Assembly (NCBI GenBank): GCA_013180625.2
Contig: SNVD02015981.1
Coordinates: forward strand, 558,001 to 622,000
Reading direction: 5' to 3'
DNA length: 64,000 nucleotides
Source: Boswellia sacra
Lineage: Eukaryota; Streptophyta; Magnoliopsida; Sapindales; Burseraceae
Notes under the pieces: model-generated
Told to the model about the DNA's origin: nothing
The model's input: only the letters and a program-made list of their open reading frames with translations
Database searches by the model: none
In this document: in pieces, positions 36,091 to 48,085 of the stretch
Numbering within the stretch: the stretch's first letter is position 1
Layout of the letters: each line of letters opens with the position of its first letter
Translations under genes and position numbers: made by a program

Positions 36091-39000
36091 TCATGTAACT
36101 GACAGATGCCTAAGGTTTTTCTTAGATTTTCAAATCTTGTTATATCCAATGCCTTAGTGAACAAGTCAGCCAATTGTCTATCAGTGGAGATGTATTCAAT
36201 GTGTATCACCTTAGATTTTACTGGTTCCCTTATAAAATGGTATCTAATATCAATGTGTTTTGTTCTAGAATGCTGAACAGGATTTTTGGAATTATTTATA
36301 GCATTAGTATTATCACAAAACACAGTTATAGGCATTTGTTCAATACCATAATCACTCAACATTTGCTTCATCCACAATAGTTGTGTGCAACAACTCCCTG
36401 CTACTATGTATTCGGCTTTAGCAGTAGATAAAGAAATAGAATTCTGCTTTTTGCTGTGCCATGAAACTAAGTTAGTACCAAGCTAAAAACATCCTCCTGA
36501 AGTACTTTTTCTGTCATCTGCATTTCCTGCCCAATCAGCATCACTAAACCTTGCAAGATAATCATTTGTATCTTTAAAAAAACCATATTCCATAATCATA
36601 TGTTCCATGAACATACCTGATGATTCTCTTAGCTGCTGACAGATGTGATTCTTTGGGATTTGCTTGAAATCTAGCACAAAGTCTTACACTAAAGTACAAG
36701 TCGGGTCTACTTGTTGTGAGGTATAGTAGGCTGCCAATAATATTTCTGTACAAACTTGCATCAACATCTTTTCCTGCATTGTCTTTTGAAAGTTTTAGAT
36801 TAGTACTGATAGGAGTTTTCATTGGTTTTGCATTCACAAGCCCACACTTCTTTACAAGATTTTTAGCATATTTTGATTGAGATATGAATATTCCATCATT
36901 CATTTGCTTAACCTGTAATCCAAGAAAGAAATTTAATTCTCCTACCATGCTCATCTCAAACTCTTCCTGTATCAACTTAAAATCATTAGTTTTGCTTTTG
37001 TTAGTTGATCTGAAAACAATATCATCAACATATATTTGTGCAATAATAGGATAGTTAGATGCATGTTTGATAAATAAAGTCTTATCATTACTGCCTCTTT
37101 TATAACCTTTGTTGATCAAAAAGTTTGTCAACCTTTCATACCAAGCTCTAGGAGCTTGTTTTAAACCATACAAGGCTTTGTGTAATCTGTACACAAAATA
37201 AGGATGTTTAGGATCTTCAAATCCTTTAGGCTGCTCAACAAAGGCATCTTCATTGAGATAGCCATTTAAAAATATAGTTTTAACATCCATTTGATACAAC
37301 TTAAAATCAAGCGAACAAGCAATTACAAGTAGTAATATGATTGACTCAAGTCGAGCTACTGATGCAAAGGTCTCATCAAAGTCTATGCCTTCTACTTGTA
37401 TGTAACCTTGTGCAACTAGCCTAACTTTATTTCTAACTACTTGTCCACTTTCATCAGTTTCATTTTTGAAAATCCATTTAGTTCCAATGACATTTGCATT
37501 TTCTGGCCTATGAACTAATTCCCACACTTCATTTCTTTCAAACTGATTAAGTTCATCTTGCATAGCTTGAATCCACACATCTTCCCTTAAGGCTTCTTTC
37601 ATATTTTTTGGTTCAACTAAAGACACATAACATGCAAACCTTACCTGATTTCTTACTTTGCACTGAGTCTTCATCATGTCATCTAGTGTTCCAATGATAG
37701 AACTTGTTAGATATGCCTTCTGAATCCATGTAGGTGGATTTTTCTTTTCATCTTCTTCCTGATTGAATTTCTATTTAAATCTGAGTTATCAGATGTTACT
37801 GTTATGTCTGGTGTAACAGTCGCTATTTCTTCTTTCATAACAGCATCTTCATTTTTGTTATTGTTTGAATCTGACTTTGCTGAATCTTTTGTGAAGTTGG
37901 TTATCCTTTCCTCTTGTGAGTACTTTGCATAATCATCAAGATCATCAAATACTACATTTGCAGATTCCATGAGAGCCTCAGGTCTCAGATTGTAAACTCG
38001 AAATGCTTTGCTGTTTTGAACATATCCCACGAAGACTCCTTCATCACTTCTTGGATCTAATTTTCCTAATAGTTCTATGTTGTTTAGGATATAACACCTG
38101 CAACCAAAGACATGAAAATATTTCAAATTAGGTTTTCTTCCTTTCAAAATTTCATAAGGTGTCTGATTAGTGCCAAGTCTAAGAAAAACTCTATTTGAAA
38201 TATAACAAGTAGTGCTTATTGCTTCAGCCTGTAGCCTCTTAGTCAACTTCTTGCTATTGAGCATCACTCTAGCCATCTCTTGAAGAGTTCTATTCTTTCT
38301 TTTCACAATGCCATTCTGTTCAAGGGTTTTAGGAGCTAAAAATTCATGATCAATTCCATGATATTTGCAAAAGTCAGCATAGCTAACGTTTTCAAACTCC
38401 TTGCCATGATCACTTCTTATTCTCACAATCCTTCCAATGTTCCTATTTTGCTCATTTTCAAGCTTAACACAAAGATTCCTGAAAGCTTCAAAAGTGTCAT
38501 AGTTTTCTTTAATGAAATCAACCCAAGTATATCTAGAAAAATCATCCACACAAACAAATATATATCTCTTACCTGTAATGTTTTCAATTTGAATAAGACC
38601 CATAAGATCCATATGAAGCAAATCAAGTATTTTGGATGTGCTAAGATGTGGATTTGACTTGTATGAACTTCTAATTTGTTTTCCCATTTGACATGGTCCA
38701 CAAATTCCATTAACTTTGTCATCAAGTTTAAGAACTCCTTTTACAACACCTATCTTAGTTAATTTAACCAAGTCTTTGTAATTTAAGTGCCCTAATTTTT
38801 GATGCCACAATTCTAAATCTGAAAACCTGGTATGAAATGCAATCTTTACCAAATAACAATTATCTGAAGATCTATTACTTTCTAGAATGCATTTACCAAA
38901 ATTATCTAAGACCATGTATTTGTTTTGTGTGAAATTAATAATATACTTGTCATCACAAATCTGACTAATACTAATAAGATTAGCTTTCAAACCTTCAACC

Positions 39001-39293
39001 AACAAGACATTTTGAAAATTGGGTAGACCTTTGACATTCAAAGTGTCTTTACCAATGATCTTACTCTTTGCTTCATCTCTATAAGTGACGTTACCTTCCC
39101 TGTATGCTTTAAAATCTATTAAAAACTGTTTATTTTCAGTCATGTGCCTGGAACAACCACTGTCAAAATACCACAAACCGTTAGAAGTATGTTCAAGAGT
39201 AGTAAGAGCAACATGACATACTGTTTTGTCTTTCTTAACCCATTGCAGTTGTGATTTTGGTAATAATTTGAATTGTTTTGACCTTTTATGCAA
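36087..39293 (-). pseudogene. Copia 2 pol: protease, integrase, RT, RNase H
   Basis: Read right to left. The protease motif DSGCSRHM lies near 39160. Gag-pre-integrase has LWHQKLGHLN. The integrase core has HMDLMG, VDDFSRYTWVDF and RSDHGKEF, but the third catalytic residue, 35 residues after the second Asp and normally Glu, is Lys. Reverse transcriptase lies at 37677-36574, with FLNGYLNEDAFVEQPKGF, YGLKQAPRAWYERL and the intact YVDD motif. RNase H spans 36677-36087 with stop-interrupted frames (SDADWAGNADDRKSTSG, FCDNTNAI, KHIDIRYHFIRE). At least two frame breaks (near 37690 and 36480) make this a pseudogene. Confidence 0.92.
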
Positions 39294-40980
39294 AAAAATT
39301 TAACAATTTAAAGCATCTAGGCCTAATATGTCCCTTTTTATCACAAAAGTAGCAAATAGGAATGTATTTCCTTACCTTTTTAGGATCGAATTTGAAAGAA
39401 CTTAGAAGAGAATCAAATGTTTCACTGCTCTTCGAATTAGGACTTGACTTTAAAAAGTTAAGTTTAAAATTCTTACCTGATGTTGAAGCTTTCACAAACA
39501 CTGTGTTTGATAAAGATGCAACATTACCTTTTGTATACCCCAATCCATGTTTGTTGGAGTTATCTCTTCCAAGATTCAAGACCTGATCAAGTTTAGCTAC
39601 TCCAATTTTGAGTTGATCAACACACCTCTTGCTTTCAACCAGTTCTGTTGTGACTTTCTCAATATGTGCTGTTTTATCTGTCAAAATAGTTTTCAGTTCT
39701 ATGATCTGATTTTCAGTAAAGGATTTTTCACATTTTAGCTCCTCAATCTTCTTCTTTAAGGCTTTAATTTCTTTCTTCTGATTCAGCTATTCACTATAGA
39801 GTGCATTGTATGTCTCTTGTAACTCTTCATAGTATTCTAGTCCATCTTCTTCATCAGAATGATCAACACAGGTTCTACAATTTTCTGTTATGTTAGACAT
39901 AACAGCTTTCCCTTTATCAGCTGCAGATGCAGTAAAAACAACAAAGTTGCTCATGCAATCTTGATCTTCTGACTCTGATTTTGATTCATCACTACAGGTT
40001 GCTGTCAGTCCTTTGTTTTCCTTCTTAAGATTAGCACATTCAGATTGAATTTGCCCATAACTAGAACATTCATAACACTGAATCTGCCCTTTCTTTTTAG
40101 GTTGTTTTGCCTTCTTCTTATCATTCTCCTTGCTGAATTTTCTGAATTTTTCTTCACTTAAGTTTGATGGCTTTCCTTGATTCTTCTTCCTGAAATTTCT
40201 TTTCATAAACTTGACATAATTTCTTGTTAGAAAAGCAATTTGTTTAGAATCAGTTTCATCAAGCTCATTACTATATTCATCATCAGATTTTTCAGCTTTC
40301 ACATTAAATGCAATGCTTTTACCTTTTTGCTTCATAATACTCTGATTAATTTCAAAGTTTTGGAGAGTGTCAATCAGTTCATCAACCCTCATCTCATCAG
40401 TGTTTTTAACTTCCTCAATGGCTGAAATTTTAGGTTGAAATTTATCTGTAACAGACCTAATTATCTTGCTAACAATTTCTGCATCAGTGAAAGTTTTGCC
40501 AAGCGTGTATGTCGAATTTGTAATGTGACATATCTTAGAGTAAAACTCAGAAATTGACTCATCCTCATGCATCATCAGATTTTCAAATTGAGAATTTAAT
40601 CTCATCAATTTAGATCTCTTAACAGATGCAGTACCTTCATGTTTTACCTCAAGTATCTCTCATGCTTCCTTGGCCACTTTACACCTTGAAATCTGTCCAA
40701 AGTTGTTTAAGTCCACTGTAGCAAAAATTGTATTAAGAGCCTTTGAATTCCAGCTGGAACGTCGTTATTCTTCATCAATCCATTCATTCTTAGGTTTCAA
40801 TTCGGAATCAACAAAAGCATTCAACTTTGTTGGTGGTGTCCATCCTTTAAGCACACTAGTCCATGCCCTGTCATCAAGAGATTTGATATATATCATTATT
40901 CTTACCTTTCAATATGAATAATTACCATCATCATGAATGAGTGGTTGTGTTCCGGATCCTCCAGTGGGAATAAACTCCAT
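39286..40980 (-). pseudogene. Copia 2 gag
   Basis: The frame starts at about 40980 (MEFIPTGGSG), and stops interrupt it before 40608. The section 40608-39787 has UBN2-type gag (MRLNSQFENLMMHEDESISE, RVDELIDTLQNFEINQS). A zinc knuckle follows in which the His of CCHC is Gln (CYECSSYGQIQSEC). The section 39684-39286 has a second, intact knuckle (CYFCDKKGHIRPRC). A coiled-coil-like, Lys/Glu-rich stretch separates them. Confidence 0.88.
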
Positions 40981-41029
40981 CCTTCCAGATCAGCATGATC
41001 GTTTTCTTCACTTGTCTATTAGTGAACCT

Positions 41030-41041
41030 GCTCTGATACCA
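41030..41041 (-). other. Primer-binding site of copia element 2
   Basis: TGGTATCAGAGC on the element strand, initiator-Met tRNA type, two bases inside the 5' LTR. Confidence 0.88.
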
Positions 41042-41043
41042 AT

Positions 41044-41946
41044 TGAGAGTTTTGGAGGTATGCAGTTATAAGAAATATAACAGTAAACAGTAAAGTAAAT
41101 CGGCAAAGGAGAATTTTAACGTGGTTCGGTTATAAAACCTACATCCACGGACAACTATAGAGCTACAATTCACTAAGTTCTTGTTTTTAAAATCTTTAAA
41201 ACCTTTTACAGTGCTGACTCACTCTCACACACTGACTTAATCTTTAACAAATAAAACTTCGCAAAGATCTTAAACTCTAGTGACACTGCCTACTCTCTGT
41301 TATAGATAACTTAACAACACACTGTTAAGTTATACATAATACCCGATGTCTGAAACAGAATTACATAAACACTCAACTCTCAAGTTATCCCAAGTGTCTA
41401 CTAACTCACTCAGACTTAATCAACAACTCATGTACGATTTTTAACTCTCATACATGGACCAAAAGACTCAAAGAATCAAATCAATGAAGACATTCTTTTT
41501 GCGTTGAAGTTCTCTTCTATAAATTAATGGAATGCCGAACTCAAGACTCTCTCACAACCAAATCAACCAACACGTTAATCTCTCAATCACATAATCAGCC
41601 GCCTGAATAGCTTTGTATATATATAGTGAGAGGTCTGACCAAAATTTCCTTGAAATCCTGTAAAAATTCTAATCAAAATCATATTAAGATTAGGAGAAAT
41701 AAAATAGGAAGTGTTATAAACAAACTCCAAAAGGAATTAGGACAAATAAATATTCTCCTATTCTAATTAGGATACAAGATATTATATCCTAATTTAAAGA
41801 GATATTTATTACAAATCAAATGCTTCCTAAAATATAATTCTAGAAACATTAAAATAGGAATAAAAATAATATTTTTGTTTTATTACAAGTTGATCAAAAC
41901 TCATCATGTGCATGGCACATGCATATATAGTAGACTTTGACACCAA
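41044..41946 (-). repeat. 5' LTR of copia element 2
   Basis: Counterpart of 34203-35106. On the element strand it begins TTGGTGTCAAAG and ends CTCTCA. Confidence 0.93.
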
Positions 41947-41953
41947 AAGACAT

Positions 41954-43032
41954 TACATACATATGAAACATTAATAATTCAATTAATTAATTAAAATAAT
42001 GATAAATCATATGTTTAAAGTTATAATTGTTCTTACCGTATTTCCACTTACATATTTATAATATAATATATTGATTATATTAGAGGTATGCATTTTGGAA
42101 ACAATCTTATTAATATTGTAATAACTTAATTAGTATTTAATAATCTATATGAAAATGGTATATATTATACAAAATTAATTACTATAGAATATAAATATTT
42201 TATTTTGTAATTATAACATGACTAAATTAATGTTAATATACTAAAGATTCATAGTTATTAATTAAAATATGACTCTTATCAAAGTTTTGATATTGTTTGT
42301 AAAATTATCAAGAATTCATATATATGCCAAGTGTAACAAATATAACCTTAAAAATTACCAACCATTCTCAAAATTTTAAACATTTATAGATATACCCCTA
42401 TATCTTGCAGGGCAAGGTAACGAGTTTGGGGGCTGGACCTGGACTCGGACCTATCCTGGTCGGGGCAACATAATTTTGCCCTATACCAACCCCTAACTAG
42501 CTCTGGGTAAGGTCTTGCCTTGCCCCATTCTTATAAAGCGCAATAGGGCGCAGAACCCAGTGGATCAAATTGCCATACCTAACTTTGGCTAGTGTGTTGT
42601 CTTCACATTCTGAGTACATGGTGGTGCATTCAAGCAGCTACAGATTTTTTGGTTGGCTATAGGTTTTTTATGACAGTGTTTTGAATGGTACATGACACAG
42701 GTTTGCTTGAGTGGTTTTCTTGTTGGTGCTTAATGGTCTATCCAACGGATTATGGCGATGTAATTGGTTGTGTGATAGGTTAAAGGTTTGTGATGATGGC
42801 ATTGTGTGATGGTGGTGTTGTGTGGACTAATTGGCTGGATGTTGGTATTGCTGCACGATGGATGCCATTTGATAGTGGTGATTTCGTAATGGTAGTGGTT
42901 CGCGTAATGGAGGTCATGCTGGTGAAGGAGCTATTAATGTGGTTTTTGTGTGATGAAGGTGAATGAATGTGATAATGGCATCGTGTTAAGAAATTTTAGG
43001 TTGATAAGTAATTTTTTTAATTATATTAGTTA
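41954..43032. other. Gene-free DNA between copia 2 and CACTA 2
   Basis: No gene. 42410-42560 is an unusually GC-rich patch with repeated GGGGCAA/TTGCCCC words, probably a fragment of a dispersed repeat. 42600-42960 is GT-rich on the + strand. Confidence 0.5.
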
Positions 43033-43599
43033 TACTACAAGAAAAATGCTTAAATTTGGCAGTTTTTGGCTGCCACCTAAGTATATGTTTGGCAATCTTG
43101 AAAGCACCACCAATGGGACTGCAAATATGATCCATTTGAAGGTCAGTCAAAATGTCAAATATGTATCTGATCATACTTTGACGGTAGGTTAAAACGCCAA
43201 ACATCTATCTGATCATACATCTCGCATAAAAGAGACAAGTAAAGTTCTCCCGTAATGCTGATTTGATATCCATATTTATCACTTTTCGTCTTCATGTTCT
43301 TATATATTTATCACATCTCAATTAAATATAGTTCATAGTGAACTTATATTTATCACTTTTTAGTCAAATGTAACTCATTTTAATAGTCATATTTTTTTAA
43401 TTTGTTTATATTTGACAGTTTTTGGTCGACAATTGCTATTGATTATAAAATTAAAAAAATACTTGACAGTGTTTAGCCGCCAAGTATAATATAATACTTG
43501 GCTGTTTAGTACTCGCCAAATATTATAGATATTGAAATTTGATTTTTAAAAATTTAAAAAGTGCATAATAATACATCTATTTCATTCATTACATTAAAT

Positions 43600-44190
43600 T
43601 TCTCATACAAGCACCAATACTCCAATCAATAACATTCAACAAACAAGCATAAACAATGCTACTCTACCTAAAACCCACAAATTCACAACAAACAATAATC
43701 CTCTAATCAATCACATTCAACAAGTAAATATAACCCCTTGGCAAATAAATCAAGCAGCAAAATAGAAAATACGTTTAATCAACAATTTAATTATTTGAAT
43801 AAAATCATCTACATTCTTAGCTAGGTTCTATCAATCCCACTGTTTCTTGTTTAATGGTTAAGTTTGGAAATCTTTAACAAAGTCCTTAAATTTAAGAAAT
43901 GCATAATCTGTATCTTTTATCACATTAAACAAATTTCTTATAAAACAAGCATCAATCCTCCAATCAGTCATATTCAATCATATATAAAAAATCCATGTAG
44001 CAAACAAGTAGGCATAACCAGTTTTAACCTATCCCAAATCCATAATCACAACAAGAACCAATCCTCTAAACAATCATATTTAGTTGTATATCACAAATCT
44101 ACATAGCAAGAAGTAAATAGAAACAAATATACAACAAGCACCAATTCTCTAATCAATCACATTTAATCATATATCATAAATCCAACGTAG
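43600..44190 (+). repeat. Degenerate tandem repeat inside CACTA 2
   Basis: Five or more diverged copies of a unit close to ACAAGCACCAATCCTCTAAT followed by CAATCACATTCAA, starting near 43611, 43690, 43945, 44050 and 44130. The period is roughly 80-100 bp with one gap. It may be an internal minisatellite of the transposon. Confidence 0.6.
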
Positions 44191-45839
44191 AGAGGAAACA
44201 AACAAATATACAACATGATTGCAAACACATGGACTTCCAAATAGAAAGAGAAAGAAATCACACTTGTGAGGCAAAAAGCTAGTTCAATTGTTGGATCTTT
44301 GCCAAATTTTCTAGGTTCAAACCTCTTAGCTTCTCTTATTTCTAAAGTAGAATTATTAATGGATGAGTGAGGAACAAAGAAAAGGTATACAAGAACAAGT
44401 TCAGAATTCAAAAGAAGTAGTGTTCAAGTTCAAAAGTAGTATCAACTTCACAAATTCCAACTTCCAATATTAGGACTTTCATTGAAGTAAAAATGGAATT
44501 CATTGTCTAAGCTTATTAACAAAGTAGTTTTCTAAGAAGTAATGTCCTTATCTTAGGGCCTTTATACAACTAACTCACATAACCTACTTAATTATTTAAT
44601 ACATGTATACTTTATTAACCACATTCTATGTATTTATTAATTAAAATTATCTACTAATATGAAAAATTAGTAATATAAAAAATAAAAAAATAATTTTATT
44701 TCGTTATTAAATAGGTTAATTTTTTTCTTAATTATTTGTACTTTACATAATATGTTTAACTATTTATGTTATTAAAAGGATAATGCGTTGAACACCCTAA
44801 CCACAGATTTGACATATTTATTAATTATGTGGAGTAATCTAACCCTAACACGATCTAATTAATAATCATATCAATACTAACATGCTTACAATGATTGCAA
44901 CTCAATTTAACGAATTTATGCTTAAGAAAGCTAGCAATTCAAAAGAAGGATCATCCCAAACTCTGAATCTTTCCTATCGAAATATATTCATTAGTATGTA
45001 CAAGTAATTCAAAGATTAGCTTACCGTGTGAAGCTTGTGATTCAAAAAATAAATTTACATCACCTAGTCAAACAAGGTATATAAAACAATACAAACAAGA
45101 GGTTATGAGCTATTTATTTATATTTAATTTAAGGAAATAAGGTATCTAAACCAATAGAACAATTACAGGAGCATCACTAGTAATTTGTATGTTTTTCACA
45201 TATTCTTTTGAAAGACAAGGTATATACTATTTCAATATGGTTATTTTATAACTAAATGATTGCTCAAGCCCAATAATTACATGATTTTATGTGATTATAG
45301 TCTATATACTTCATAATGATCAAATGTATATGTAATTTATTATATATTTCAATATATTTTTTTCCAGTTAAACTATTTTAGTGTTGTTATGTAGAAAGAA
45401 AGTATGCTAGGATTATGCATTAACCTTGTATTGAAACAAATAACAGCTATGCATAATGATTTGTTCCCATGCACCATAGGATCAATGGAACTTTATTTTT
45501 TCTTTTAATATGCCTGAAATAATAATTTATACGTATTTTTAGCCACAAATTACTTGCTACAATCCTAGAGGAAAAATGCTTAAACTATAACTGAACCATT
45601 CTGAAAAAATGACAAGCATAAGAAAAAAAAATTCTCACCTGTAAATAGCCTATATACAGTTGGTGCACTTCTTTTCTGTGTGACCCAAATGAAATCATAT
45701 TTTTGCGTGCTATATAGCCTTGGGTCAATTATAATAGGCTTGGCTCTCTAATGCCTTTGGACTATGAGAAAGTCTTATGCTGAATTAGACATAGAATTAC
45801 ATACATCTTTTACATTATTTCCAAACCATTTCACAAAGA

Positions 45840-45871
<32 letters not shown>

Positions 45872-47010
45872 GGAGAAGTAAAGGAAGAATGTCATTAGCT
45901 AAAAAGAAATAAATAAGGGAAAGTTTATATAAACCTAGGCAATCTTGACTTTACTACCAATGCAATTTTATATACTTTATTGAGTTTTCTTTAACTATAA
46001 TTCTTTGTTAACACTAACCAATCTCATACTGACATAGAACATGTTTCTTAATAAAGCATTATCAAACTGTGCAAGAAAGAAGCACCAAATTCACCTATAC
46101 AAGTAATATTAAAAAAAAAAAACAATCCTTACTTTGTTTCATTCCTTATTTATTCTATTTTCAAGTATATTCAAACGAACTAATTAATCATGTTAATATT
46201 ATAAGATAGTTCAAAGAAGAACTAGAGAAAGTTATCTTTGATTTCTTGGCCAAAAGATATTTAAAAATTCCTAAACTAAGATTTGATTTCCAATAGAAAG
46301 AATATTTATTTTATATTCATATGTCACTTGATCTAGTGGCTCTATCAACGAACAAGATGGATAATCAAAACAAACTAAAGCTCAATAATGACATGCATTA
46401 TTATAATCTAATAATAATCCCAAACTAAAATTATTATTTATTATAAGCCCAAGTAAGTGCACGATTATCTAATGTCTATATTTTGTTAGTTTTCAGTTTT
46501 CTTAAATCTTATACAAAGTGGACTTTCCACTAGGTATATCACAATTCCTAACTTATTAATTTTAGAAACCGTACAGAGCATAGCTTTTAATTGCTAATAA
46601 ATCGCTCATCCATCTCTTACAAGCCTCGTGGCTACACATCAATAACAAAATGGTAAATTTCTTGACAAGAATCTAAATCAAAATCTATGTTTGCTTTTAA
46701 TTCAACTAATTCTCAATCATTCAAAAACTAAATTAAATCGGATCACACAATTGCAAACTAGGATAATCAATTAAAAAATAAGTAAAAAAAATTAAATTTT
46801 AATACACCAAAATCTCATTCATTTTCTCATAAATAAATAAATTATAAATTACAAATTATTGTGATCTCAATTAATACATTTATGAATTCTCAATCTCAAG
46901 TACATGATTGGAAGAACTTGATTATGTTATTTGGGTATTGGCTTCCATGGACATCAACAACACATTGTTTGTCCAATATAGATCAATCCAAGATTTAACC
47001 AACAATAAAA
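44191..47010. other. CACTA 2 interior, no recognised content
   Basis: AT-rich DNA with an (AAT)n run at about 45839-45871. No protein-like frame was recognised on either strand. Confidence 0.5.
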
Positions 47011-47719
47011 TTAATTTTTTACAAAAATTAGCATAAAAAAATCAATATTACATGACCACAAAATGTTGAAGAGATCCATAATAAATTGAGATGTAAAAGA
47101 ATAAGAAAAAATCATCCGACAACAAACCATACCCACCTCTAGACAAGCAATCGTGAAGCCACCCATATCACCAATTTGCAAATTTTTCAATTTGTACCTC
47201 TTACCCAATGAATGAGCCACTATCACCTCCTGCCATGAGCCTCCCTACTAACCAATCAATTTAACAAAAGAACACCTAGTAAGAATCCTAACTTGAAGAA
47301 ATCATAGCCTAGTTAAATTGTATCCAATTTAGCCCAATAATAAGTTGCATACCTTCCTTCCATTAGACCTACGTGATGTAGCAATTTGATAGAAAAAAAA
47401 AAGGCATTGGTGTTGCTGACAATGAAACCAAGGATTTTTTTGGGACTTAGAATTTCCTATAACAAGATGATTGTGGGTGTATAGGTTTTCTAGGATCTGA
47501 CAAACCTTCCTAATAGCACCCTTCCAATAAACTCATTGGTGATTTTCCCACACCACCTTTCTTGGATTCAGATTTAGGAGAAGAAGGTGATGCCGGAGCA
47601 ACAGTCGCAACATAGTCACCCATACTCGAGAGGAAGTAAGTAGACGGAGCAACATGCGTATGGTGGAAGGTGAGGTAAGGGAGGAGTGAGAGAATGGGGA
47701 CTTGAAGGTGGATTAGCAA
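47011..47719 (-). pseudogene. Possible captured gene 5' end in CACTA 2, unrecognised
   Basis: On the - strand a GCCCTAGCCGCC leader (near 47842-47853) precedes an ATG (at about 47623) opening MGDYVATVAPASPSSPKSES, which continues to a stop. After a gap with splice-like signals, a second frame (47226-47011) reads HSLGKRYKLKNLQIGDMGG. Composition (Ser/Pro/Ala-rich start, GC-richer than the flanks) is gene-like and unlike the rest of the element, and the position mirrors the captured ESP1 piece in CACTA 1. I cannot name the family. It could also be the element's own gene. Confidence 0.4.
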
Positions 47720-48085
47720 AGAGAATAGCAGAGGATTGTGGATGTGAATCTACATGAAGCCATATGTTAGGGCTTCAAAGGACAGCAGTGAGAGAAGAGA
47801 TGAGGAAACCCAAAGTGAAGAGCAAAATGAGGAGGGGTGAGGCGGCTAGGGCAAAAGTGCGGGAAAGAGCAAAAGTAAATTTTTTTATTATATGTATATA
47901 CTTGTCACAAATCTAAGAATGTGATAAATAGGTTTTTGAAGCCAAGACAAAAAAAAAATGACGAATATGAGTAATAGGCGGGTTTGACCTCCAAACAAGT
48001 GTCATAGACATCACTTTTTTTTAATAAAAAGGCCAAATAAGAAAAATAGAAATTGTCAAATATGTGAAAAATTCTTGTAGTGTTA

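Larger units (their letters stand above)
34203..41946 (-). mobile_element. Ty1/copia retrotransposon 2, Sirevirus-like
   Basis: A 7.7-kb element on the - strand with LTRs of about 0.9 kb (5' LTR 41044-41946, 3' LTR 34203-35106). GACAT occurs just outside the left LTR (34198-34202) and two bases beyond the right LTR (41949-41953), fitting a 5-bp duplication with slight end drift. The primer-binding site TGGTATCAGAGC (41030-41041) lies two bases inside the 5' LTR. The polypurine tract reads AAAATGGGGAGATTA on the element strand beside the 3' LTR. RT wording such as GELNFFLGLQVKQM and ARFQANPKESHL, plus extra sequence between RNase H and the 3' LTR, recalls the Sirevirus/SIRE group; this lineage call is tentative. 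Confidence 0.92.
43033..48082 (-). mobile_element. CACTA-type transposon 2
   Basis: The right end, TTCTTGTAGTG (to 48082), is the inverted complement of the left end, TACTACAAGAA, at 43033, in which the first base C of CACTA has become T. TTA flanks both ends (43030-43032 and 48083-48085) as a 3-bp target duplication. Near the left end are subterminal words of a TTTGGCAG/TTGGCGA type in both orientations (43050-43510). No transposase domain is recognisable. The - strand is given because the only gene-like frames (47719-47510 and 47226-47011) and their leader lie on it. Confidence 0.85.

Noticed and set aside
43600..44190. CRISPR-like array
   Set aside because: The units are diverged and unevenly spaced, there are no spacers or cas genes, and the DNA is plant nuclear.
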